Both the position numbers and the translations under genes were made by a program. Shown here one piece after another: positions 34,180 through 42,716 of a stretch of 64,000 nucleotides of DNA. Source of the stretch: Spartobacteria bacterium (GTDB taxonomy: Bacteria; Verrucomicrobiota; Verrucomicrobiia; Chthoniobacterales; Chthoniobacteraceae). The stretch is taken from assembly GCA_021324395.1 (NCBI GenBank), contig JAJPJG010000038.1, positions 102,405 to 166,404 of the forward strand. The letters are read 5' to 3'. A model generated the notes under the pieces. The model was not told where the DNA came from and made no database searches. It was given only the letters and a program-made list of their open reading frames with translations. The first letter of the stretch is position 1, and each line of letters opens with the position of its first letter.

Positions 34180-37100
34180 ATGAGGTTCATCGCTCCGCTG
34201 GCTTTCGCGGTTGCCTGCGTCCTATTGCCTCATGCAATAAGTGCATCGGAAAATACGCCGCCGGCACAACAGTCCATTGGCGGCTCGAAACTGGAAGACT
34301 GGAAAGGTGTCGAGGTTACCGGCGACAGTGCAAAACTGAAACTGCCGGGTGAGGCAACCTATATCGTTCCAGACTCTCAAAAAGGAGGATTAAATGCGCT
34401 TGGCTGGTATGGCCTGCGATTCGAGGCGAAGCTGGATAACGAAGCCGCACCGGTTCTTCTCGATGTAACGCTACAACGACCACCAACACCGCCGGGCGAG
34501 CGACAGGATGTCGCCGCATCGACTAAAGCATCGCTGCAGCTATCAGGAAAAGAATGGCAGACTTTGACGCTTCCATTTGCCGCCTTTGACTATAACCGCG
34601 GACAGACGTTTGTTCTGACTGGTCTTAGAAAGATCACATTCAGCGCGCATGACCATGATAGGCCGGACACGATTGAACTACGCAACATTCGACTGGTGCG
34701 CGGCAACGTGATTAACCTTGGCTCTGAAATACAGTCACAACCTGCCGATGCCGATCGCGCAGTAACCTACACGGTCGACGTGATGAACTGCGCGGATTCG
34801 CCGCAGGTAGTCGCATTGTCTTTCGAACATAGTGGATGGGAGGGAATGCATGCCGAAGTTCAGCCGGAGAGCTTATCGCTGGCTCCAGGTGCGAGCGGAG
34901 AGGCGAAGGTGAATGTCACCGCGCCGGGTTGGCTGCCTGCGGGTGCGCAGGAAACGCAGATGCTAGTAGCTACTCCGCAAGCCGAGCCCACGGCTGCCGA
35001 AAAGCTGCCACTGATCACAGTGCGGCGTGTGCCGTTTCCATTCTTAGCTCACACAGCTGCGGAATGGGATGAGGTAAAGAAAAACGCGGAGACTTATGAC
35101 TGGGCTAAAGCCGAGTTGCGGGACATGGTTAGACATGCCGATGCGTTTACCGTCCCGCAGCCGCGTCCCCCAGAGGCAAATGGAGTTTTTCAGAGCTATA
35201 TCGAGCGTGACCTTTGGCCGTGTGCCGTTGCGTGGAAACTAACCGGCGAGCGCCGTTTTGCCGAAAAGATAGCCCTATTCCTGCTGCGACTATCCGATCC
35301 AAAAACTGGCTATCCCACCAAGCAACTCGCAAACAGCGCGGATATGCCGCAGGAAGGAGCGCTGTGGGAGGTGGCTGCATGGAGTTACGAATTGATTTGC
35401 GATACAGATATCCTTAGCCGCGAAGATAAGCTGCAGATCGAGAAAAGCTTTCGCCGGTATGTCGATTGGAACATCGGCGGACTTGGGAATGGCGGCATTT
35501 CCAACTGGACGGTATTCAACCTTTGTCCCGGTGCAGAGTGTGCGCTGCTGCTTCACGACATGGTTCGCTTCAACCAGCTCATGAACGGTCCATGCGGCAT
35601 CATCGATCATCTTCGCTACGGAATGATGGATGACGGCTGGTGGTATGAGATGGCGCTTAGCTATAATCTCAATGTTGCACAAGCTTTCACCAGCCTGGGG
35701 CTGGCGACGCGTGCGTTCGGGATAGATTTTCTTAACGCGAGATATCCGGTCGCTACGACACACATTGTAGGTTTGCGACCTTTCGAGTTTCAAAGCTACA
35801 AAGGAATGGCATTCGGCAAGTATGGACCGGTAAAGGACAATAGCATCTGGCTTAAAAAGATGTGGGATGGAATTGTAAACTATCCCGACTATCGCAGCAT
35901 CATGTTTGGAATCGGGGATGGCCATGAACAGGAAGTCGGCGGACCACATTTCGACAAAGCATATTACGCGTTTCACGATCCGGCTTACGCGACGATCATC
36001 AAGCAAGGTGGCAAGCGCGATCTTCTTTATGCCGTGCCGGAGCTGCCTGCGGTTACGCCTCGCACTTACTCCGTTTCCACGCATTCGGATGACGCAGGCA
36101 TCGCAGTGCTGCGCTCGCAGACTGCCGGTCGCGAACAGCGCGAGCAGATACAGGCTTCGTTTAAATTCGGAACTCACGGCAGCTACCACGGGCACTTTGA
36201 CCGGATAGCTCTGAATTCCTTGATGCGATACGGGCGTAGTTTTTATAACCCGGAGACGTCATGGTTTGGATACGGAAGCTATATGTATAAGTGGTGGGTG
36301 CAGGTATCGCTTTCGCATAACATGGTGGTAGTCGATGATAAGATGCAGGAGCCGCAGGAGTGCACGCCTTTGCTCTATTATAGCGGCACCATGATCCAGA
36401 CTGTCGCTGCCGAGACGAATGCGCGCTGGTCAAACCCTCCCTATTTTGGCGGCTATGATCAAATCGAGGAAGTGCGCAAGGGCGACAAACCTTACGTTTC
36501 GATCCCGGATAAGCACCCGATACCCGGTGAGGTTACCGGATATACAGAGCCGGTTCGTCAGCGCCGTATTGTTATCGTGACGGATGATTATATCGTTCTC
36601 GCGGACTATTTGCAGGGCAGGGTCGAACATACCTTTGAAAACCTCCTGCAGCTTCGCGGAGCCATGCTTAGTGGAACAGCGCAGCCTTCGCGCCACGATG
36701 CACAACTCAATCCCGATCCACTCGGCAGTGGGCAGTTCATTACCAATGTAGATCGTTATGCCATTACAGCGCCGGCATTAGTTCATTCCATTCATCGCTT
36801 TGGCGACATGGCTGCGCTGCTGTTATCGGGAAACAAACAAAACTGGGAGACAGGCGGAGCTGGTTCCTTGTCGGTGGCGGGTATCTTACAAATCAACGAG
36901 CATATTCTTTGGCCGCAAAAGGCGAGCCTTGCGATAGGCGACTACGCCGAGAACTGGAAAGTATACAAAAAGCTTAGCTATGAAGTCACCGCCGATGATC
37001 AGGTTCTTGCGTCAGGCACTTTTGGAGCATGGATGCTCGGCAGCGGCAAAGTGGATGTGCCATTGGCCGGCGCGAAGCTGCTGCGACTGAATACGCGGAC

Positions 37101-37671
37101 ACAGCCGGAACGCGATGCACGGAATACCATCTTTTGGGGTAATCCGGCAATCGTTACCGCCGATGGCAAGGAGCTGCCGCTATCCAAACTAAAGCTATCG
37201 AGCAGTAACATCATTCCCGCGCCGGAACCGAACCTCGACTATGAAAAAGGACCGGTTCGCATCGCAGGCGTTGCATACGGACAGTCGGTTGCTGCAGAGC
37301 CGGAAGATACTGCTAATGCCGGCACCGTCACGATAGATCTCTCCGGCGTAAAGGCAGTGCGCTTCAAAGCTACGATCGGCGGCGACTGGCCGGTAGGGAA
37401 CGAAGAACAACTGCGCAAGACTATCGCCGTGCAATCAACCGGCAAAGAAGCGCACTTTCTTACCTTGCTCGAGCCTTTTGAAAAGGAACCGATCGTAAAG
37501 AACGCATCGGCAACTGCAGCTGATAAGCTACGGGTGGAGCTAACCGATGGACGCGTGCAGGAAATCGCAGTCGAAAATCTCGCAAGCGATCGCAACAATG
37601 TCATCGTTCACATTTCGGAAACGAAGGACGGCAAGTCTATCCGCAGCGAACAGACCAACGTCGCGCGATAG
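34180..37671 (+). CDS. Heparinase II/III-like polysaccharide lyase
   Basis: A 1163-aa secreted protein; ATG at 34180 preferred over GTG at 34171 because it begins a good signal peptide (MRFIAPLAFAVACVLL). An N-terminal beta domain (to about 280) precedes an alpha/alpha-toroid (about 290-590, with NWTVFNLCPGAECALLLHD and MMDDGWWYEMALSYNL). The heparinase II/III-type beta-sandwich contains FKFGTHGSYHGHFDRIALNS and SLSHNMVVVDDKMQEP. Long C-terminal beta domains add 300 residues. Such lyases cleave uronic acid-containing chains by beta-elimination; the Tyr/His residues of the toroid and the HGSYHGH motif are plausible catalytic parts. It ends the GH27-GH43 operon, so the target is probably an acidic plant or algal polymer rather than heparin. 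Confidence 0.8.
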   Translation: MRFIAPLAFAVACVLLPHAISASENTPPAQQSIGGSKLEDWKGVEVTGDSAKLKLPGEATYIVPDSQKGGLNALGWYGLRFEAKLDNEAAPVLLDVTLQRPPTPPGERQDVAASTKASLQLSGKEWQTLTLPFAAFDYNRGQTFVLTGLRKITFSAHDHDRPDTIELRNIRLVRGNVINLGSEIQSQPADADRAVTYTVDVMNCADSPQVVALSFEHSGWEGMHAEVQPESLSLAPGASGEAKVNVTAPGWLPAGAQETQMLVATPQAEPTAAEKLPLITVRRVPFPFLAHTAAEWDEVKKNAETYDWAKAELRDMVRHADAFTVPQPRPPEANGVFQSYIERDLWPCAVAWKLTGERRFAEKIALFLLRLSDPKTGYPTKQLANSADMPQEGALWEVAAWSYELICDTDILSREDKLQIEKSFRRYVDWNIGGLGNGGISNWTVFNLCPGAECALLLHDMVRFNQLMNGPCGIIDHLRYGMMDDGWWYEMALSYNLNVAQAFTSLGLATRAFGIDFLNARYPVATTHIVGLRPFEFQSYKGMAFGKYGPVKDNSIWLKKMWDGIVNYPDYRSIMFGIGDGHEQEVGGPHFDKAYYAFHDPAYATIIKQGGKRDLLYAVPELPAVTPRTYSVSTHSDDAGIAVLRSQTAGREQREQIQASFKFGTHGSYHGHFDRIALNSLMRYGRSFYNPETSWFGYGSYMYKWWVQVSLSHNMVVVDDKMQEPQECTPLLYYSGTMIQTVAAETNARWSNPPYFGGYDQIEEVRKGDKPYVSIPDKHPIPGEVTGYTEPVRQRRIVIVTDDYIVLADYLQGRVEHTFENLLQLRGAMLSGTAQPSRHDAQLNPDPLGSGQFITNVDRYAITAPALVHSIHRFGDMAALLLSGNKQNWETGGAGSLSVAGILQINEHILWPQKASLAIGDYAENWKVYKKLSYEVTADDQVLASGTFGAWMLGSGKVDVPLAGAKLLRLNTRTQPERDARNTIFWGNPAIVTADGKELPLSKLKLSSSNIIPAPEPNLDYEKGPVRIAGVAYGQSVAAEPEDTANAGTVTIDLSGVKAVRFKATIGGDWPVGNEEQLRKTIAVQSTGKEAHFLTLLEPFEKEPIVKNASATAADKLRVELTDGRVQEIAVENLASDRNNVIVHISETKDGKSIRSEQTNVAR

Positions 37672-37795
37672 CGGAATACGCGGCTGGTTGCGATCGTGTG
37701 TGCAGCGATTGCCTGTCGGCATCGATAAGCGGATTGCCGGGACGGCACTGTTTTATCTGGAAAGACTGATAACTCCGCGCCCTCAAGCGTCCGCT
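37672..37795. other. Short gap after the heparinase-like gene
   Basis: No gene, no convincing terminator hairpin. An open plus-strand frame runs through it into the gene fragment and array that follow, but its sequence is not protein-like before 37796. Confidence 0.4.
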
Positions 37796-37852
37796 GACTC
37801 CTTGCAGGCGAAGGAGGAACACACGTTCGATAACCTATTGCATTTGCGAGGC
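37796..37852 (+). pseudogene. Fragment of a second heparinase-like gene
   Basis: The plus-strand frame encodes DSLQAKEEHTFDNLLHLRG. The intact heparinase-like protein upstream contains DYLQGRVEHTFENLLQLRG (near base 36605-36660). Thirteen of 19 residues are the same, all in order. The surrounding frame shows no other similarity that I could find, and the 42-bp array begins 28 bases later. This suggests a decayed duplicate of the upstream gene or a copy overwritten by the array. Confidence 0.6.
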
Positions 37853-37879
37853 GGGAAACCGGCGATGAACGAAGCCGCT

Positions 37880-38233
37880 TTTTCGATGTCAGGAATGGCG
37901 TCTCCCGATGGGGGGCGACGATTCCTGACGTGGAAAATGTCGTCCGCCGCTTTCCGGGCTGCTTTCCCGACGTGGGAAATCGCGTCCGGAAGTCTCCGGC
38001 TCGCATTCCGGACGTCGGAAATCGCAGCCGGAACGTTCCGGCCTGCTTTCCGGACATGAAAAATGCGTGCCGACGCGTTCCGGCGTGAATTCCTGGCATG
38101 GGAAATGACGGCGGGAACGTTCCGGCGACCATTTCTGACGTGGAAAATGGCCGGCGGAAGCTTCCGGCGGGCATTCCGGACATGGAAAAAGCTGCGGGGA
38201 ATTCTCCGGCTGCCTTTCCGGACGCGCCGAAAG
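37880..38233. repeat. Degenerate 42-bp tandem array, 8 full units plus a partial one
   Basis: Eight units of exactly 42 bases start at 37880, 37922, 37964, 38006, 38048, 38090, 38132 and 38174; a partial unit begins at 38216. Units begin TTCCGGACRTGGAAAATG and contain an inner near-palindrome like CCGGAACGTTCCGG. Since 42 is a multiple of 3, long frames exist on both strands; the minus strand reads 14-residue periods such as FSMSGMPAGSFRRP. The TGGAAA core and the doubled period relate it to the 21-bp array at 10768-11092. Confidence 0.85.
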
Positions 38234-38436
38234 GGCAAATGTTCCACCGTCGCACAGGCCGAAACATGCATGAACGAGACAGGGAAAATGCGGCTACAAA
38301 CATTGAGCAGCAAAATATCTTCCCACGATGGATTCGTATCAACGAGGAACTGTTTGAAGGAGGAGTTTATCAATGCGAGTTTCTAACTGCGCCACAAAAA
38401 GCGCATTCCAGTTTCACCCCCTATTCACTCACCCCT
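38234..38436. other. Leader region of the second PATR/PEP-CTERM gene
   Basis: About 200 bases between the 42-bp array and the ATG at 38437. The PATR frame is open throughout but the sequence upstream of the ATG has no signal peptide or repeat, so it is taken as leader. It probably holds the promoter. No motif could be assigned with confidence. Confidence 0.4.
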
Positions 38437-41400
38437 ATGAAATCCTTCCAAGCTGCCAAATTTCTCGTCCTCAGCGTCTCTCTTTCAGTCGCTGGCCTAT
38501 TAGCGTCCGCGCAGGCGACCACCTACACTTGGACACAAGCTGGAGGAGTAACGAGCCAGTCATGGAGCCTGGATACTAATTGGTCACCAAACACAACGAC
38601 GGGCGGGGTGGATACTGCAGGAGACATCGCGATTATCAACACCAACATCACCGGGACCCAGACGATCAGCCTTTTCAATACAGGCGATGCAGGGGACGCG
38701 ACGAAAACGGTTGGTCGCCTCGATTTCGGTGATACGAATAGCACTTCACCATTCATTATCCAGGCTGGCAGCGGCGGAGGCGTTCTAAACTTTGACAACA
38801 GCGGCAATGGTGCGCAACTCAATCGCCTTTCCACCGGCTCGGCAAGCGATTCAATCACGGCCAACGTCACGTTGTCTGATAACCTGACGATCAGTAACGC
38901 ATCGAGTGCAAATACGACGCTAATATCCGGTAGTATCACTGCCGCGACGGCTGGAACAAAAACAATCATTAACTCGGGCACAGGCACAGGCACGGTCACT
39001 CTTAGCGGCATCATTGGTAACGGCACTGGCACGGTGGCGATCACTCAAAACAGCGTGAATGGCACCTTGGCGTTGTCGAATGCGAATACATTTAGCGGTG
39101 GCGTGGCGATCAGCGCGGGGACTGTATTGATTTCCAATGCCACAGCCTTGGGATCGGGCACTACTACCCTTGGTGCGACGGGATCATCGGCCGCGGCAAC
39201 CTTAAACTCCGGGTCGAACCTAACTGCAGCCAATGCCATCACGGTTGCGTCCGGAGCCGGCACTCGAACGATCACCGGCTCAGGCGGAGGGGGAGCCTTT
39301 ATTCTCAGCGGCACAGTCACGCTGAACAATACATTGATCCTCAACTCTACGAGCACTAGTGGGATTCGAATGAATGGAGTTATCGGTGAGGGCACCGCCG
39401 GCATGGGAATAATCATCAATAGCACCACCACCACCAATAACCGCTTGGCTGGAGCGAACACATTCACCGGTGGCGTCACGGTTCAACAAGGCACACTGGA
39501 ACTGACGAACAACTCGGGTGCGGGCACGGGCACGATCACGCTCGGCAACACGTCAGGGAGCGCCAACACGCAAATTACAGGCAATACCAGCAGCCTTAGT
39601 GTTTCCAATGCCATCACCGTTGCGTCAGGCAATTCAGGCACCGCCACAATTAGCAATGCCAGTGGCAGCGAAACCTTCAGCGGCGCAGTTGCGTTGAATC
39701 ACGACCTTATTCTCAATAACACGACCACCGGCACACTCACTCTCTCGGGGTCGATCACGGGTTCGTCCGCAATTAACATCGTTGCTACAAACACAGGCGC
39801 GGTTCAGCTCTCGAATACTGCCAATACGATCACTGGCGGTATCACGATCAAGCAAGGCGCGCTCGCCCAGACCGGCGCCGCGGGTGCGCTCGGGACGGGG
39901 ACAATTACCTTGGGCGACGGTTCAAGCGCCAATGCGGCCACGCTCCAGGGCAATGGCGTTTCCAATTCCAATGCCATCACCGTCGCCAGCGGTGGATCGG
40001 GCACTTATACGATCCTGGATTCTGGCGGTAGCGACTTCACGCTCTCCGGCGCGATCGCTCTCAACAACGCGCTTACCTTCAAGACCGGTAACGGCGGCGC
40101 AATTTTTGAAAACGGTGTCATCACTGGCTCGTCGGCGATTACCATTGACGCTCAAAACGGCGGGACGCCGAAGTTTGTCTCATTCGGCGCAGATAGTTCC
40201 AGCACCTACACGGGTAATATCACAGTCCAGAACAAGGGAGTCTTGAAGTTTGGAATCAACAACGCCATCGGCACTTCTACTGCTATTACCTTGGATGCCA
40301 CATCATCCATCGACGCAGGTGGCAAGACCATGACCTTCGCAGGTCTAAATGGTGTCGCCGGAAGCATCGTGCTTAATAACGGCGGCAGCCTGACCTTGGG
40401 TGGCACTGGGACTTACAGCTTTGCCGGCGTGATTCAAAACGGCGGAAGTTTGATCAAGAACGGTTCCGGCACCCAGACGCTTTCCGGCACGAACACCTAT
40501 AGCGGCGGAACGACGGTCAATGCCGGCACACTTACGCTCGGCAGTGCATCGGCGCTGGGTTCGACAACAGCGGCCATTGCGGTCAATGGCGGCACTCTGG
40601 ATCTTGGCGCGTTTAGCGTCACGACCGGCGCTGCGACGCTGGGTGGCACTATTCAAAATGGCACGCTGACTTCGACTTCCTTTGCTGGCACCGGCGGCAC
40701 TGAAGCCTCGACAGCAATCCTCTCGGGCACCGGCGCTTTCACCCAGACCAGCAACACCACGACATTGAATGGCGCGAATACCTACACCGGTGCAACGAAT
40801 ATCAACGGTGGCACGCTGAAACTCGGCGGCACCAGCGCATTGAGCACGAGCACGGTGACTGTCAATGGCGGCACACTCGACTTCAACGGCAACAACATTT
40901 CCAACACACTTTCTGTTTCCGGAAGTGCCGGCGGCACCGGTGCGCTCATCAATAGCAACACGAGCACCGCAGCGACACTGAACTCTGAAATCACCAACGG
41001 CGCGAGCTTCACGGTCGGCGGTGCGGGGAACCTCACGCTCCAGCGCGCTCGCAGCGGAGGTAGTATCTTCACTATCACGAAAGTCGGCTCCGGCACGCTG
41101 ACGCTCGGTAATGCCAATACTACCACCCACATGAATCTTCTGGCGGTTGACGTGGAGTCAGCCAGCACGGTGAACTTTGGCGTTACCAGCGGCAATTTTC
41201 TCGTGGCTGATCGTGGTCTGAAAATCAATGCCGGGGGAACTGTTCGTTACACCGGTAACAGCACAAACTTCGTGGGGGATAACCAGGAAGTCATTGTCAG
41301 CAATGGCACCTTCGACATGAACGGCGTTAGCGACACCATCGGCAAGCTCACCATTGGCGATGGCACTAACAATGGCGTGATTAACGGCTCCGGTAGCACA

Positions 41401-42528
41401 CTGACAACAGGCACATCTTATCAGGCATTCGCGCAGGGTGGCAGTTCGCTGACCGGTTCGATCGAAGCGATGAGCGGCACGGTCAATGTGAACCTTGCCG
41501 GTGCAGCCACTCTCAACAAAACGACCTCAGGCACAGTGACACTCAATGGTGGCGGAACGTGGACTGGCGCAACAAACATCAACGCAGGAACTCTGGCTGT
41601 CGGCGCGTTCGGCGGCATCAGCGGCAGCCCGACGATCACGGTCGCTAGCGGTGCGACCTTTGATACCACTGCGAAAGGGACATCGGGATTCAATGTGTTA
41701 AGCACGCAGACCTTGACCGCAAACGGATTGGTTAATGGCGCTCTGAATGTAGCCGGCAATCTCGCCGGCTCCGGCACAACGGGCGCAGTCGTGCTTAGCG
41801 GAACGATTTCCGGCAGCCTTACGATCAGTGGGAGTGCAACCATCAATAGCGGCGCGACCGCCGCAGCGGCTGCGTTCAACGGTGACGTGAAGAACAACGG
41901 CACCGTTACCAGCAGTGTTACGATCCAGAACGGCAAGACCGCGAGCGGCACTGGCACTTTCGCCGGCGGCCTCACTGCGGCATCCGGCGGAACGGTTGCG
42001 CCGGGTAACAGCACAGGCATCATCAATACCGGTGACTTCAACCTGCAAAGTGGTGCGCATCTTTCCATCGAGATCGGCAGCACGACCGCCGGTTTCAACA
42101 CGAATGGTTCCGATGGCTATGACCAGGTGAACGTCACCGGCGGAGTTACGCTCGCGGGGGATCTCACCGGTTCGCTGATCAATGGCTTTGGCTCCTCGAT
42201 CCATGTTTCCGATACGGCGAATCCTCTAAATGGCGATGTGTTTTACATCATCATTAACGATGGTGCTGATGCAGTCAGCGGCGCATTTAGCAACCAGGTC
42301 GTCGGTGGCACGAGCTACTCGGGAGGCTTCAACACCATCAGTGTTGGCGGACAGGAATTCGCGATCAACTACCAGGCCGATGCGGCAACCGGCGGAAGCG
42401 CCGGCTTTAACACGACGAGCGGAAACGACGTCGCGCTGATGGCAATTCCCGAGCCGGGCACCTATGCGATGGTGGCCAGCGGCGCCGGGATGCTTGCCTT
42501 TTATCGCAGAATGCGTCGCCGCTTGTAA
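38437..42528 (+). CDS. PATR-repeat protein with PEP-CTERM tail (copy 2)
   Basis: A 1363-aa secreted protein starting at the ATG of MKSFQAAKFLVLSVSLSVAG; the signal peptide ends near ASAQATT. The body is a long run of autotransporter-associated beta-strand repeats (LSGTNTYSGGTTVNAGTLTLG type). The C-terminal 230 residues closely match those of the protein at 17602-23292, including GDLTGSLINGFGSSIHVSDT and NGDVFYIIINDGADAVSGAF. The tail IPEPGTYAMVASGAGMLAFY plus RRMRRRL is a PEP-CTERM signal. Expected location is the cell surface or extracellular matrix. It is followed by the same structured 3' element as copy 1. Confidence 0.9.
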   Translation: MKSFQAAKFLVLSVSLSVAGLLASAQATTYTWTQAGGVTSQSWSLDTNWSPNTTTGGVDTAGDIAIINTNITGTQTISLFNTGDAGDATKTVGRLDFGDTNSTSPFIIQAGSGGGVLNFDNSGNGAQLNRLSTGSASDSITANVTLSDNLTISNASSANTTLISGSITAATAGTKTIINSGTGTGTVTLSGIIGNGTGTVAITQNSVNGTLALSNANTFSGGVAISAGTVLISNATALGSGTTTLGATGSSAAATLNSGSNLTAANAITVASGAGTRTITGSGGGGAFILSGTVTLNNTLILNSTSTSGIRMNGVIGEGTAGMGIIINSTTTTNNRLAGANTFTGGVTVQQGTLELTNNSGAGTGTITLGNTSGSANTQITGNTSSLSVSNAITVASGNSGTATISNASGSETFSGAVALNHDLILNNTTTGTLTLSGSITGSSAINIVATNTGAVQLSNTANTITGGITIKQGALAQTGAAGALGTGTITLGDGSSANAATLQGNGVSNSNAITVASGGSGTYTILDSGGSDFTLSGAIALNNALTFKTGNGGAIFENGVITGSSAITIDAQNGGTPKFVSFGADSSSTYTGNITVQNKGVLKFGINNAIGTSTAITLDATSSIDAGGKTMTFAGLNGVAGSIVLNNGGSLTLGGTGTYSFAGVIQNGGSLIKNGSGTQTLSGTNTYSGGTTVNAGTLTLGSASALGSTTAAIAVNGGTLDLGAFSVTTGAATLGGTIQNGTLTSTSFAGTGGTEASTAILSGTGAFTQTSNTTTLNGANTYTGATNINGGTLKLGGTSALSTSTVTVNGGTLDFNGNNISNTLSVSGSAGGTGALINSNTSTAATLNSEITNGASFTVGGAGNLTLQRARSGGSIFTITKVGSGTLTLGNANTTTHMNLLAVDVESASTVNFGVTSGNFLVADRGLKINAGGTVRYTGNSTNFVGDNQEVIVSNGTFDMNGVSDTIGKLTIGDGTNNGVINGSGSTLTTGTSYQAFAQGGSSLTGSIEAMSGTVNVNLAGAATLNKTTSGTVTLNGGGTWTGATNINAGTLAVGAFGGISGSPTITVASGATFDTTAKGTSGFNVLSTQTLTANGLVNGALNVAGNLAGSGTTGAVVLSGTISGSLTISGSATINSGATAAAAAFNGDVKNNGTVTSSVTIQNGKTASGTGTFAGGLTAASGGTVAPGNSTGIINTGDFNLQSGAHLSIEIGSTTAGFNTNGSDGYDQVNVTGGVTLAGDLTGSLINGFGSSIHVSDTANPLNGDVFYIIINDGADAVSGAFSNQVVGGTSYSGGFNTISVGGQEFAINYQADAATGGSAGFNTTSGNDVALMAIPEPGTYAMVASGAGMLAFYRRMRRRL

Positions 42529-42536
42529 GATATTCA

Positions 42537-42629
42537 TTTCCGTGTGGCCGTTTTGGGGCGGCTGCAGAGACACGGAAATCTGATAAGTCGCCGTGGCGTT
42601 CGGGGGAACGTCACGGCGACGCTTTTTTT
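42537..42629 (+). ncRNA. Structured 3' element with terminator after PEP-CTERM gene (copy 2)
   Basis: Outer stem TTTCCGTGT (42537-42545) pairs with ACACGGAAA (42570-42578), enclosing a GCCG/CGGC hairpin (42547-42550 with 42559-42562). Next comes a 15-bp terminator stem GTCGCCGTGGCGTTC (42587-42601) with GAACGTCACGGCGAC (42606-42620; one G-T mismatch-type pair), and a T-run. Layout and length (93 nt) equal those of the element at 23308-23400, with paired substitutions in the inner hairpin and terminator stems and the shared string TTCGGGGGA. Confidence 0.7.
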
Positions 42630-42716
42630 GGAATGCAGGAGGAGTTCAGTTGGCCTAAAATAGTCTATTTCCCTGATGGCAATCCGGTATGTTGTTGTGC
42701 TGAAGTTGATCCTCCC

